In this document: positions 8,824-16,992 of the stretch, one piece after another
Numbering within the stretch: position 1 is the stretch's first letter
How the letters are laid out: each line of letters begins with the position of its first letter
NCBI GenBank assembly: GCA_963801985.1
Contig: CAWDGV010000021.1
Span: 1 to 64,000, forward strand
Direction of reading: 5' to 3'
DNA from: JABDQZ01 sp963801985
Lineage (GTDB): Bacteria; Pseudomonadota; Gammaproteobacteria; Chromatiales; Chromatiaceae
DNA: 64,000 nt
Position numbers and translations under genes: made by a program
Notes under the pieces: model-generated
Seen by the model: only the letters and a program-made list of their open reading frames with translations
Told to the model about the DNA's origin: nothing
The model's database searches: none

Positions 8824-8915
8824 CCTCGAAACCCGAAGGTCGGGGGATCATTTTTTCTTATCTTTGTTTATGTGAATTACGTGTATACTATTACCAAATC
8901 CTGCCCCCGCTACCA
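8824..8915 (+). other. Initiator-tRNA-like 3' fragments; candidate island attachment site
   Basis: Bases 8896-8915 (AAATCCTGCCCCCGCTACCA) read like the T-arm 3' side, acceptor strand and CCA end of a proteobacterial tRNA-fMet gene. Bases 8826-8843 (CTCGAAACCCGAAGGTCG) resemble the anticodon-to-variable region of the same tRNA (CTCATAACCCGAAGGTCG from memory, two differences). About 52 unrelated bases lie between them, and no 5' half is present. Integrative elements commonly leave a copy of a tRNA 3' end as attL/attR. It lies exactly where the frameshift-rich island ends, so an attachment remnant is likely. No integrase gene is seen in the window. Confidence 0.5.
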
Positions 8916-8922
8916 ATTAAAT

Positions 8923-8950
8923 AATCACTTAAAACTGCTCATAAGTGATT
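8923..8950. other. Hairpin downstream of the tRNA-like end
   Basis: AATCACTTA (8923-8931) pairs perfectly with TAAGTGATT (8942-8950), with a 10-base loop. A second AT-rich dyad (TGAAATAAA and TTTATTTCA) follows immediately at 8950-8973. Function is unknown; possibly recombinase arm sites or RNA 3' structure. Confidence 0.35.
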
Positions 8951-8976
8951 GAAATAAAAATTAATTTATTTCATTG

Positions 8977-9010
8977 AAAGCCGATGGTCACTAGACTCTC
9001 GGCTTTTTTA
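8977..9010 (+). terminator. Rho-independent terminator
   Basis: AAAGCCGA (8977-8984) and TCGGCTTT (8999-9006) form an 8-bp stem with a 14-base loop, followed by a T-rich tract on the forward strand. It would end transcripts from the island side or from the ancestral tRNA gene. Confidence 0.7.
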
Positions 9011-9079
9011 TTTACCTCGAAAATCTCTCCGTGCCCAACAATGAAAAAATTGGTCTTTTTCGTAAAATTTAAACTTATT

Positions 9080-9178
9080 TTATGAACAGCAGTCACACTG
9101 CAGACAACGGAAGTACTTTACTCCTGTCAAAGCGATGATAATTGCCACTAGAGCATTAAACCAAAATAAATATTCCAT
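9080..9178 (-). CDS. Possible 32-residue membrane microprotein with a Cys-rich tail
   Basis: On the reverse strand an ATG at 9178 opens a frame to a TAA at 9080-9082. The peptide has one hydrophobic helix (about residues 4-20, FWFNALVAIIIALTGV) and a C-terminus reading RCLQCDCCS. The four clustered cysteines could bind metal. The upstream ribosome-binding site (AGAGAA) is weak. It lies in a 1-kb stretch without other genes. No homologue is recognised, and a chance frame cannot be excluded. Confidence 0.25.
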   Translation of the reverse strand: MEYLFWFNALVAIIIALTGVKYFRCLQCDCCS

Positions 9179-9795
9179 AGCTTACATTCTCTTACGAAAA
9201 TTAACATATTGACCAATATGACAATTTATCGAGCAAATAGTTTAAAACTTTAGAATATACTAATAATTAATGACTTTAATTCTTATTTAAATTAAGAAAT
9301 CACCTTTCTAGAGGGGCTTTTTATTTATGCTTTTGCTAAAAAGCCGACGATTTAAAAATTGTTGTCGGAAGGAGATGTGTGGCCACCAAGTAGAACCTCG
9401 AGGAGTTCTGGCTGATAAGCGGACTTACCGAGAAACCCTACCATTAATGGGTGAAATTGAATTAGTTAAATATAGGTCTATATTCTTAGAAATAAATACT
9501 AAATTCTTCTAGGTGGGATCATTCATTAATAAGGTCTCCTTGCCTGTGGAATCTCGCCTCACCTCGCCCCGTGAGACAGTGTTTTACTAAACAGCCTAGA
9601 TTTCTGCTGTGGATATAATTCGAGAGTAAAACATACTCAAAAATCACCGGTTAAATCAGACACCAATTCATGCTGTGGAATGTTATGTGTGGTATTTTCA
9701 GCTAAAAAGGTTGGACACAACCTAATATTTTTTAAAGCATTGGTATCAATTTTCTATCTTGTTGTTTAGTGATACTTGAAAAGGATATTTTTGTA
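9179..9795. other. Intergenic region with hairpins and a dispersed repeat copy
   Basis: About 600 bases without a convincing gene. Two adjacent inverted repeats occur: GGCTTTTT (9315-9322) with AAAAAGCC (9338-9345), and CCGACGA (9344-9350) with TTGTCGG (about 9361-9367, one G-T pair). A GAAGGAGATG stretch follows them. Copy A of a dispersed hairpin repeat is at 9557-9575. Confidence 0.4.
9557..9575 (+). repeat. Dispersed hairpin repeat, copy A
   Basis: CCTCACCTCGCCCCGTGAG, with CTCAC/GTGAG arms. Similar units occur at 13779-13799 and, inverted, at 17292-17310. Similarity between A and the inverted copy C appears to extend about 35 bases downstream (shared TTTTA, CTAG and GCTG blocks). All three copies lie between signalling genes. 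Confidence 0.45.
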
Positions 9796-10752
9796 ATGGC
9801 GAATGGAAAACCCCAAAAAGAAGAATATTGTGAACAGTACAACCGAATGCTTTTTGAAAAATCGGTTGTTGGCTTGGCATTATGCAAAATGAATGGAGAG
9901 TTGGTAGATGTAAATCCAGCTTATGCAGACATTATTGGTAAGTCGGTAGAAGAAACGTTAAATCTCACATACTGGGAAATTACACCTGTAAGCTATTCCG
10001 AACAAGAGAAAATACAACTAGAAAGTTTGAAAAAAAAAGGCAAATATGGGCCTTATGAAAAAGAATATATTCACAATGATGGTCATTTGGTTCCAGTATC
10101 TTTGTCTGGACAAGTCATAGAGAAAGATGGTGAGCAATATATCCTTTCCAGTGTGGAAAATATTTCAGAACGCAAGAAAGCAGAAAATGAAATCGCTAGG
10201 CTACAAAAAAACTTAGAGAAGTTATCTTTTGAGGATGGCTTAACGGGTATCGCTAATCGTCGAATGTTTAACATGGTGTTAGAACGGGAATGGGCGCGCG
10301 CTCAAAGAGAGCAACTTCCACTGTCATTAATTATTACGGATATTGATTATTTTAAGCAATATAACGATCACTATGGGCATCTACAGGGAGATGCTTGTCT
10401 GATAAGGGTAGCGAATTCCTTGAGTAGTATTACTAAGCGCTCAATGGACTTGGTAGCTCGATATGGAGGTGAAGAAATTGTCTTGCTTTTTCCTGAAACG
10501 ACTAAGAAACAAGCAATACAACTGGCAGAGCAATGTTGCAGTGCGGTTTATGAGTTACAAATTCCACATGATTCATCTTTAACCGAAAAAATAATTACGT
10601 TGAGTATGGGAGTAGATAGCACTATTCCTTCATTAGAAAGTCATGCTGCTGATCTTGTCGAATCTACAGACAAGTTATTGTATAGAGCTAAACAAAATGG
10701 CCGAAATCGAATTGAATATCTACAAGAGCCTTCTCCAGAAAATGCTAATTAA
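9796..10752 (+). CDS. PAS-GGDEF diguanylate cyclase (GGEEI variant)
   Basis: A 318-residue cytoplasmic protein starting at ATG 9796, which has AAGGA 11 bases upstream; a GTG at 9769 is an alternative without such a signal. Residues about 12-125 form a PAS domain with a PAC ending (NISERKKAE), followed by a short coiled coil and a GGDEF domain (DGLTGIANRR at about 155, DIDYFKQYND at about 190). The active-site signature reads GGEEI instead of GG[D/E]EF. The key third and fourth residues are kept, so c-di-GMP synthesis is plausible, but the Phe-to-Ile change is worth testing. No allosteric RxxD site is obvious. The following response regulator is 39 bases downstream and a hybrid kinase follows, so the three genes may form one signalling unit. 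Confidence 0.85.
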   Translation: MANGKPQKEEYCEQYNRMLFEKSVVGLALCKMNGELVDVNPAYADIIGKSVEETLNLTYWEITPVSYSEQEKIQLESLKKKGKYGPYEKEYIHNDGHLVPVSLSGQVIEKDGEQYILSSVENISERKKAENEIARLQKNLEKLSFEDGLTGIANRRMFNMVLEREWARAQREQLPLSLIITDIDYFKQYNDHYGHLQGDACLIRVANSLSSITKRSMDLVARYGGEEIVLLFPETTKKQAIQLAEQCCSAVYELQIPHDSSLTEKIITLSMGVDSTIPSLESHAADLVESTDKLLYRAKQNGRNRIEYLQEPSPENAN

Positions 10753-10791
10753 TTCCAAAATAATATTTGAATTCTCTAAACAGAAGAAGTG

Positions 10792-11235
10792 ATGGAAAAT
10801 ATAGTAAAAATACAGGACTCAATGAACCCTGACTATAGGAATATGTATAAAGTATTTCTCATTGAGGATGATGAGATATTGCGCAACATATTAAGTAGGG
10901 TCTTACGAAAACAAGGTCATGCGGTTTTTGAGTTTGATGGTGGTGAGGGCATTGTAAAAAATGTTATTGATCTGAATCCTGATGTAATTATTACAGATAT
11001 ACTGTTACCAAAAAAAGATGGTATACAAGTAATTTCATCAGTTCGCAAAGTCTTTCCCGAGCTTCCTATCATAGCCATTTCAGGTGGTGGAAAAGTTGGT
11101 AATATTGAATATTTAGAATTGGCTCTAAAATTAGGTGCTAATGAGGCAATTGCCAAGCCAATAATGAATTCAAAATTTATTAAGACTTTTGAGGAAGTGG
11201 TTGCTCTTTCGAAACAGGGTTGGGTTAGTTATTAA
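10792..11235 (+). CDS. Single-domain response regulator (CheY-like)
   Basis: 147 residues from ATG 10792; a GTG three bases earlier is in the same frame. After about 17 residues a complete receiver domain follows: acidic pair in LIEDDE, phospho-acceptor Asp in VIITDILLP, Ser in AISGG and Lys in AIAKP. There is no output domain, so it acts by protein contact or as a phosphate shuttle. It is placed between a diguanylate cyclase and a hybrid histidine kinase, the likely phosphodonor. The spacing to the kinase start is 31 bases. Confidence 0.85.
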   Translation: MENIVKIQDSMNPDYRNMYKVFLIEDDEILRNILSRVLRKQGHAVFEFDGGEGIVKNVIDLNPDVIITDILLPKKDGIQVISSVRKVFPELPIIAISGGGKVGNIEYLELALKLGANEAIAKPIMNSKFIKTFEEVVALSKQGWVSY

Positions 11236-11266
11236 AAATATCAAGTAGTTAGATCTCATTATTAGT

Positions 11267-13453
11267 ATGTCAAATAAAATCCTAAATAAATCTGAAGAAT
11301 TAATTAAAGCAGCACAAAAAATAGCTAGACTGGGTAGTTGGGAATACATTCCTCATACGCAAGAACTAATATGGACTGATGAGGTATATAAAATATTCGG
11401 CATTGAAGTCGGCAATCATGAAATTTCTTTTGATCACTTTTTAAATTCAATCCATCCAGATGATAAGGAAAATGTCCTGAATGCTTACTATTCCTCAATC
11501 AATGAAGGTAGTGACAGCTATGAAATTGATCATAAGATTATCCAGAAAAAAAGTGGCAATATTAAAATAGTTCACGAGAAATGTTTTCATGAAAGAGATC
11601 GTGAAGGAAATGTAATTCGATCTATTGGCATCGTACAAGATATCACCGAAAGAAAACGTCAAGAGCAAGAGCTAAAGCATCTTAATCAGTTGTTATTTGG
11701 TATAACTGAGATCAGTAATGCCTATATCTCTAACATGAAACGAAAAGAACTTTTTGAAAAAGTGCTTAAGTTAACTCTGGATATTACTCAAAGTGAATAC
11801 GGCTTTATTGGAGAAGTGCTACATGATGACAATAATCAACCGTATTTAAAAACGCTGGCAATTACAAATATTGCCTGGAATGAGGAAACCAGAAACTTCT
11901 ATGATTTTCATGCACCAAAAGGCATGGAATTCCGTAATCTCAAAACGCTTTTTGGCGAGGTTCTCACAACTGGAGAGGTTGTCATTTCAAATGATGCCAA
12001 ACATGATGATCGAAGCGGTGGCTTGCCTGAAGGTCATCCTCCACTGAATGCCTTTCTAGGCATTCCAGTTAAATTAGGAAATAAGTTAGTTGGGATGATG
12101 GGGGTATCGAATAGGCTGGGTGGGTATAACGCCGAATTGTATAATTTCCTTCACCCTTTGATTCAAATTTTTGCCACGATTATATCGGCAATGCGTATTC
12201 AGGAAGAAAAAGAATTAAATGAAATAATTTTAAATCGTCACAAAGAAGATGAAATGAAGGCTCGAATAAAGTCTAAAGAATTGGAACTTTCGGCTAAAGT
12301 TGCTATAGAAGGTAATAAGGCAAAAAGTCTTTTCCTTGCCAATATATCTCATGAAATCCGTACACCAATGAACTCAATACTTGGTATGTCACATCTTACT
12401 TTGCAGACCAATTTGGATGATGTTCAGCATGAATATTTGTCCAATATTCAGAGAGCCGGAAATACCTTGTTAAATCTCATTAACGATGTGCTTGATTATT
12501 CAAAGATTGAAGCTGGTAAAGCAGAGTTGGATTTATCAGACTTCAAGTTACAAGTTGTTATTTCTGCTGTGAATAATCTAGTTCAAGTAAGTTTAGCTGA
12601 AAAAAACATAAAACTAGATGTGAGCATCGAGCGTTACACACCTCAGGATTTAGTTGGGGATTCACATAAATTGACGCAGGTACTAACAAATTTGGTCAGT
12701 AATGCCGTTAAATTTAGTTATCCAGGAAGCAAAGTTAGCCTGAATGTTACATTATCCGAGGAAAATAAAGATGAAGCTGAGTTGCTGTTTTCGGTTATTG
12801 ATAATGGGATTGGGATACCATTAGAAAAACAGAAGATGTTATTTTCACTTTTTACTCAGGCAGATAGCTCTACGACTCGTAGATATGGTGGTACAGGGCT
12901 TGGGTTGTCAATATCCAAAAAAATCATCGAGTTGATGGGCGGTAAAATCTGGGTTAAGAGTAAGGAGGGAGTTGGTAGTACTTTCTGCGTGAAGGTTAGC
13001 TTAAAAAAACAAACCGCAGATTATTCTGATATAAAACATGTTAATTATGATAACTCTCAGGATGTTAATAAAACCTTCGAAAAAATACGCCATACAACGG
13101 TTCTATTAGTTGATGACAATCACATGAATCTTCAGATTGCTAAAGAGCTTCTTAAAAAGCATCAGGTTACAGTTAAGACAGCAGACAACGGCCAAGAAGC
13201 TCTTGAACTTATTTCAAACCATAACTTTGATGCTGTGTTTATGGACTGCCAAATGCCAGAGATGGATGGATACGAGACAACAACAAAAATACGCGAACAA
13301 AAAAAATATACTGATCTGCCGATTATCGCAATGACTGCTAATGCTATGCACTCTGATATTCAAAAAGCTCTGGCGTCAGGAATGAACGACCACCTTGCCA
13401 AGCCGTATCTCCCTGAGGATATGTATTTAACATTGGCAAAATGGGTAAAGTAA
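11267..13453 (+). CDS. Hybrid histidine kinase: PAS-GAF-HisKA-HATPase-REC
   Basis: A 728-residue soluble hybrid kinase. A PAS_3-type domain lies at residues about 18-130 (ARLGSWEY...DITERKRQ) and a GAF domain at about 145-315. A coiled coil leads to HisKA with the phospho-accepting His at about residue 362 (SHEIRTPMN). The HATPase domain has clear N, G1 and G2 boxes (DNGIGIP, GTGLGLSI). A C-terminal receiver carries its Asp at about residue 660 (MDCQMPEMDG). No transmembrane segment is present, so it senses a cytoplasmic signal. It has no HPt domain and must relay to a separate HPt protein, or work by reverse phosphotransfer. It is likely functionally linked to the single-domain regulator upstream. 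Confidence 0.9.
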   Translation: MSNKILNKSEELIKAAQKIARLGSWEYIPHTQELIWTDEVYKIFGIEVGNHEISFDHFLNSIHPDDKENVLNAYYSSINEGSDSYEIDHKIIQKKSGNIKIVHEKCFHERDREGNVIRSIGIVQDITERKRQEQELKHLNQLLFGITEISNAYISNMKRKELFEKVLKLTLDITQSEYGFIGEVLHDDNNQPYLKTLAITNIAWNEETRNFYDFHAPKGMEFRNLKTLFGEVLTTGEVVISNDAKHDDRSGGLPEGHPPLNAFLGIPVKLGNKLVGMMGVSNRLGGYNAELYNFLHPLIQIFATIISAMRIQEEKELNEIILNRHKEDEMKARIKSKELELSAKVAIEGNKAKSLFLANISHEIRTPMNSILGMSHLTLQTNLDDVQHEYLSNIQRAGNTLLNLINDVLDYSKIEAGKAELDLSDFKLQVVISAVNNLVQVSLAEKNIKLDVSIERYTPQDLVGDSHKLTQVLTNLVSNAVKFSYPGSKVSLNVTLSEENKDEAELLFSVIDNGIGIPLEKQKMLFSLFTQADSSTTRRYGGTGLGLSISKKIIELMGGKIWVKSKEGVGSTFCVKVSLKKQTADYSDIKHVNYDNSQDVNKTFEKIRHTTVLLVDDNHMNLQIAKELLKKHQVTVKTADNGQEALELISNHNFDAVFMDCQMPEMDGYETTTKIREQKKYTDLPIIAMTANAMHSDIQKALASGMNDHLAKPYLPEDMYLTLAKWVK

Positions 13454-13953
13454 ATGTCCGCTTTTATATGCGGTCTCAACCGGTCGACGCAACATCTAAC
13501 CTTTAGTTATGGAGAGGGGGATGTTGAGAATGAAAAGGTGGAGTGCAGATAGGATTTGACCTTATCTGACAGAAGTAGACATAATTGTATCAATGTTCAA
13601 TACGTCAAAAGTAGATATTATTTTCATAATAAATTTATTGTCAGAAATTTTTACATTTTGCTTACTTGAAAACGCGAGGAATGAAGAAAGCCAAACTAAA
13701 ACAATAAGTTAAAATCAATGGCTTAATTTTTGCTTGTTTCAAATAAGTGCTGGCCTTGAATCTCGCTAGTATCTTTTTCCTCACCCAGCCCCTTGTGAGT
13801 AACTCATACACGATACATGTAGGAATCTTAACTTTTAGTAATTCCTACGCATGCTTTCGTGTGCATCTTATATATATAGAACTTAAAGGGCGTCTAAAGG
13901 GATTTTAAACTTGCTTATTTGAGATTACTTAGTAAAGAGGTTTTTAGTCTAGA
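13454..13953. other. 500-base intergenic region
   Basis: No convincing gene. It holds copy B of the dispersed hairpin repeat at 13779-13799 and AT-rich DNA. A possible promoter precedes the gene at 13954. Confidence 0.5.
13779..13799 (+). repeat. Dispersed hairpin repeat, copy B
   Basis: CCTCACCCAGCCCCTTGTGAG. It is like copy A and inverted copy C but with two extra bases before GTGAG. Similarity does not obviously extend beyond the hairpin. Confidence 0.4.
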
Positions 13954-14229
13954 ATGTCAGGCTATATAGTAGAATATTTTGAGGATAGAAGAACCTTATT
14001 AAGTCCAATTCCAAATCATTTGGAGCGTATGTTAAATAATCCTCAAATGAAAACACTACTAGAGCTCGAAAGTTTAGGGTGGCAGTTATGGTTTGTTAGA
14101 AGGCCATTGAATCAACCAGTTCTTCCTGTTTTATATGATCCTTCGTTTAGTGTCACAGCCATAATTGAAAAGGATGGAGAAAAAAATACTAAACATGGTA
14201 TGGAATTTAGACCTGATCATATTCATTAA
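13954..14229 (+). CDS. Conserved-looking small hypothetical protein, 91 residues
   Basis: ATG 13954 with AAAGAGG upstream. The protein contains LESLGWQLWFVRRPLNQPVLPVLYDP, a pattern I recall from small uncharacterised proteobacterial proteins, followed by a short beta-like segment with IIEKDG. It has no signal peptide, membrane segment or catalytic motif. It lies 71 bases before another small gene in the same direction, within the signalling region. Function unknown. Confidence 0.55.
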   Translation: MSGYIVEYFEDRRTLLSPIPNHLERMLNNPQMKTLLELESLGWQLWFVRRPLNQPVLPVLYDPSFSVTAIIEKDGEKNTKHGMEFRPDHIH

Positions 14230-14300
14230 GGGTTCAAGCTAACAATAGATATCTAAGATTGATGGTAAACTATGAATAGTTTTGATTTTTTGCTTAATAG

Positions 14301-14876
14301 ATGGTTATAGATATGCTTCGAGATGCGGTAAATCAACAGTATCTTTATAAGATAAATGAATATGACAAAATAATCGAAGTTAGCCAAAACTGGAATGAGT
14401 TTGCTCAAAGCAACTTAGCAGCTCCTTCTTGTTTTTATCCCGAATTAATCAACAAATCTCTTTGGGACTTTATCGCAGACAAAGAGACAGCCCATCTTTA
14501 CCAGTTGGCAGTAGAAAAGGTAAGAAAATCAAAGAATATAGTAAATATACCTATTCGATGTGACTCGCCGGAAACAAAAAGATTTTTAGAAATTACTATA
14601 AAACCATTGCCTGAAGATCATATTGAGTTTTCAAGTAAGATAATTCGAATAGAAAGTAGAGACCCTGTTCAACTACTTGACTTTTACGTTGATCGTTCTG
14701 ATGAATTTGTAAAGATTTGTAGTTACTGCAAACAGATAGAACTCTCTGAAGACGAGTGGATAGAAGCCGATAGAGCAATCATCGAACTAGATCTATTTGG
14801 GTCTTATATTTTGCCTCGCTTAACACACGGCGTATGTCCAATGTGCTATGAATCAATAATGGAAAAATTGATCTAG
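14301..14876 (+). CDS. PAS-like protein with C-terminal cysteine pairs, 191 residues
   Basis: ATG 14301, no strong ribosome-binding site. Residues about 10-130 have a PAS-like fold pattern: W.EF at about 30, then LWDFI, and beta strands to about 130. The C-terminal part reads CSYCKQIELSEDEW...HGVCPMCYE, with two CxxC pairs about 45 residues apart that could bind zinc. This arrangement (PAS followed by a cysteine-pair tail) is seen in uncharacterised proteins of gammaproteobacteria. It probably senses a cytoplasmic cue; the output is unknown. Confidence 0.6.
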   Translation: MVIDMLRDAVNQQYLYKINEYDKIIEVSQNWNEFAQSNLAAPSCFYPELINKSLWDFIADKETAHLYQLAVEKVRKSKNIVNIPIRCDSPETKRFLEITIKPLPEDHIEFSSKIIRIESRDPVQLLDFYVDRSDEFVKICSYCKQIELSEDEWIEADRAIIELDLFGSYILPRLTHGVCPMCYESIMEKLI

Positions 14877-14967
14877 TATAGAATTATAAAAGTATTTTAT
14901 AAATGCTTCTATTGAGAAGCAGGCCTAATTAAATAGGTGGACTCTGGAAAGTAGTATTTTTTATATT

Positions 14968-15867
14968 TCAATCAGAAACTGTTACCCTGTTTCGGCCGTT
15001 TTCCTTGGAGTGATAAAGCGAATAATCAGCACGTTTTACAGCCTGCCAAGAGTCTTCATCGTCTTGAGAAACCTGTGAAATGCCGATGGATAACGTTACG
15101 TTAATAATTTCTGAACCGGTATCGATTTTTGTTTTTGAAATTGAGTCTCTGAATTTATCGAGAACTAAAAAGGCTTCTTGTTTATCAGTTTCTGGCAAAA
15201 TTACTAAAAACTCTTCACCACCAATTCTGCCAACAGTATCAGACTTCCTCAAACTATTTCGCAAATAACTGGATATTGTTTTTAACACGTTATCACCAGC
15301 AGTATGGCCGTAAGTGTCATTTATATTCTTGAAGTGATCAGCATCAACCATGGCCACAGAATATGAATAATTATAGCGCATTGTTTTTTCGTGCAAACTA
15401 TCGATCATAAGCGTAATGAATCCTCTGTTTAATAAACCTGTTAAGGCATCATATCCATGACTAAGATTGATTAACTTATCGTGCAAGGCTTGTAAAAGAC
15501 GAATCACTTCTTTCTGATATGATATAAACTTATTATAAATATCGATAGATGGATTCTCATTTTTTAGGAACAGATGACTTAACTTTCTAGCATTGTCGTG
15601 CATATAACGATGTGTCGCCTCAAGCAAGTTAAATTCATCATATTGCTTAAAAGGCAGAGAGGCATTGCCATAGTACCATTGGCCAAACTGACATTTAGTA
15701 TGAGCAAGTTCATCCAAAATATCTTTAGGAAATTCTTGTTCGAAAATAATGGAGCGATGCAATGTATCAAACCATTTTCTATGATTCTCAATGGCGAGAT
15801 TTAGGGTTAATAGAGTTTCACGGATTTCACTTGGAGAAAGATTATAGTTATGTTCGTCAAAAGACAT
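14968..15867 (-). CDS. CZB-GGDEF diguanylate cyclase (DgcZ-like)
   Basis: 299 residues on the reverse strand. Residues about 20-120 form a chemoreceptor zinc-binding (CZB) domain: His near 33 in ENHRKWFD, the CxFGxWYY core near 72-78, and HRYMHDNA near 100. The GGDEF domain follows with a canonical GGEEF, DADHFKNINDTYGH and a complete C-terminal half. This architecture matches E. coli DgcZ, in which zinc binding to CZB inhibits c-di-GMP synthesis. It lies next to a reverse-strand CZB/hemerythrin operon, suggesting linked zinc, oxygen or oxidant sensing. It is probably transcribed alone. Confidence 0.9.
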   Translation of the reverse strand: MSFDEHNYNLSPSEIRETLLTLNLAIENHRKWFDTLHRSIIFEQEFPKDILDELAHTKCQFGQWYYGNASLPFKQYDEFNLLEATHRYMHDNARKLSHLFLKNENPSIDIYNKFISYQKEVIRLLQALHDKLINLSHGYDALTGLLNRGFITLMIDSLHEKTMRYNYSYSVAMVDADHFKNINDTYGHTAGDNVLKTISSYLRNSLRKSDTVGRIGGEEFLVILPETDKQEAFLVLDKFRDSISKTKIDTGSEIINVTLSIGISQVSQDDEDSWQAVKRADYSLYHSKENGRNRVTVSD

Positions 15868-16025
15868 AATTCATGACCCTGAAATGCAGGCTTAATTACC
15901 AGATTATCTGCCTCAAAAATATAGCTACACACCTATGCTTTTTTGTATAGGGAATTTTATTTGATAGAGCACTTGGAACTTGTTTCGAGTCAAAGTCATA
16001 GTCCTTTCTTTAATTATTATCTAAC

Positions 16026-16475
16026 TTAAAAATTATCAGCTTGAAATAGAGAGCGGTATTTCATATCTTCAATACATATGTGAGTTGACCACCAATTCTT
16101 AATATCGGTAATTAGCTTATAGAGGTTGTCTGGTGAGCAGTCATTCCGTGTTTTGAAAAGCTGAGTATAAAAAGTATCAAGGTAGTTCCTGTGAATTTTA
16201 TAATGATTGTCTAAGTCAAAATAATCATGTTTTTTTAATAAATACTCTTCATAATGAAGATGGCCATTAGCGCTAATTTGAAAGTCATTGAGTAGAGAAA
16301 AAATAATTTCTTGGTTTATTTCTTTATTGTATGACCTAATTAATTTATTGATAATGTCGATTATGCTTTTATGTTGTTGATCAAGCTTGTCGTTGCCAAC
16401 GCTCCACTTAGCACTCCACGCAACTAGTTCCATTGGTAATCTTCCATAAGATGCTTTTTCTTGAAGTGTTGCCAT
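16026..16475 (-). CDS. Bacteriohemerythrin
   Basis: 149 residues, start at ATG 16475. A short N-terminal extension of about 17 residues precedes the hemerythrin core. Probable diiron ligands are visible in order: HK in QQHKSI, His and Glu in HLHYEE, H...H in NHYKIH, and H....D in STHICIED. Hemerythrins bind O2 reversibly and serve as sensors or oxygen carriers in microaerophiles and methanotrophs. It lies 17 bases downstream of a CZB protein gene, with which it is probably co-transcribed. Confidence 0.85.
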   Translation of the reverse strand: MATLQEKASYGRLPMELVAWSAKWSVGNDKLDQQHKSIIDIINKLIRSYNKEINQEIIFSLLNDFQISANGHLHYEEYLLKKHDYFDLDNHYKIHRNYLDTFYTQLFKTRNDCSPDNLYKLITDIKNWWSTHICIEDMKYRSLFQADNF

Positions 16476-16492
16476 GTTTTAACTTAAAAATA

Positions 16493-16828
16493 TTAATTTA
16501 AATTTTCGAGTAGTTTTATTACGTTTGAAGAAACTTCTTGAAACTCTTCTAATTTTTCAGCTGCTTTATCTGATTTATTTTCTTTAAAAAGTGAAAGTAT
16601 TGTTCCTGCCAACAAATGAAACTTTTTATGGTCATTCTGAAGTTGTTCAAATTGTACGTCGTTCGAGTATTTCTTAGATTCTTTTGAATATATCCACTGT
16701 CCGAGTTTGCAAAGGTTGTCTTTCATTAAAATAGAAGGATTAACTTCGAATTCACGTTCTCCTCTAAATAAAGATTCGACCATTAATTTCCATTGCTTAT
16801 GCGATTTAATTGCATCTTCTATATTCAT
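16493..16828 (-). CDS. Stand-alone CZB (zinc-binding) domain protein
   Basis: 111 residues consisting essentially of a CZB domain: His in KSHKQWK, Cys in CKLGQWIY, HKKFH near residue 70, and a helical C-terminus. It has no output domain, so it may act in trans on the neighbouring diguanylate cyclase or buffer zinc. Its ribosome-binding site TAAGGAG overlaps the stop of a 48-codon upstream frame. A hemerythrin gene follows at 17 bases. Confidence 0.8.
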   Translation of the reverse strand: MNIEDAIKSHKQWKLMVESLFRGEREFEVNPSILMKDNLCKLGQWIYSKESKKYSNDVQFEQLQNDHKKFHLLAGTILSLFKENKSDKAAEKLEEFQEVSSNVIKLLENLN

Positions 16829-16845
16829 AATTAAAAGAGTACTCC

Positions 16846-16992
16846 TTATTTAATTCTATTTTTATTGGATTCGTCGCTTATACGATACAGTGATTCGAAT
16901 ACATGAAAACTGTTTTTTTCAATTGAGTGAAATACTTCTAAAATATCTTCATAATTAAATGGCTGCTGTTGAATTAACTCAAAAATATTCAT
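16846..16992 (-). CDS. Small protein, 48 residues, upstream of the CZB gene
   Basis: On the reverse strand ATG 16992 opens a 48-codon frame (MNIFELIQQQPFNYEDIL...) whose TAA forms part of the ribosome-binding site of the CZB gene. This arrangement suggests translational coupling. The peptide is helical and amphipathic with no cysteines. No family is recognised. Confidence 0.45.
   Translation of the reverse strand: MNIFELIQQQPFNYEDILEVFHSIEKNSFHVFESLYRISDESNKNRIK

Noticed and set aside
9327..9512. 61-codon forward frame in the region before the PAS-GGDEF gene
   Set aside because: It overlaps hairpin structures, has no ribosome-binding site or recognisable composition, and is probably chance.
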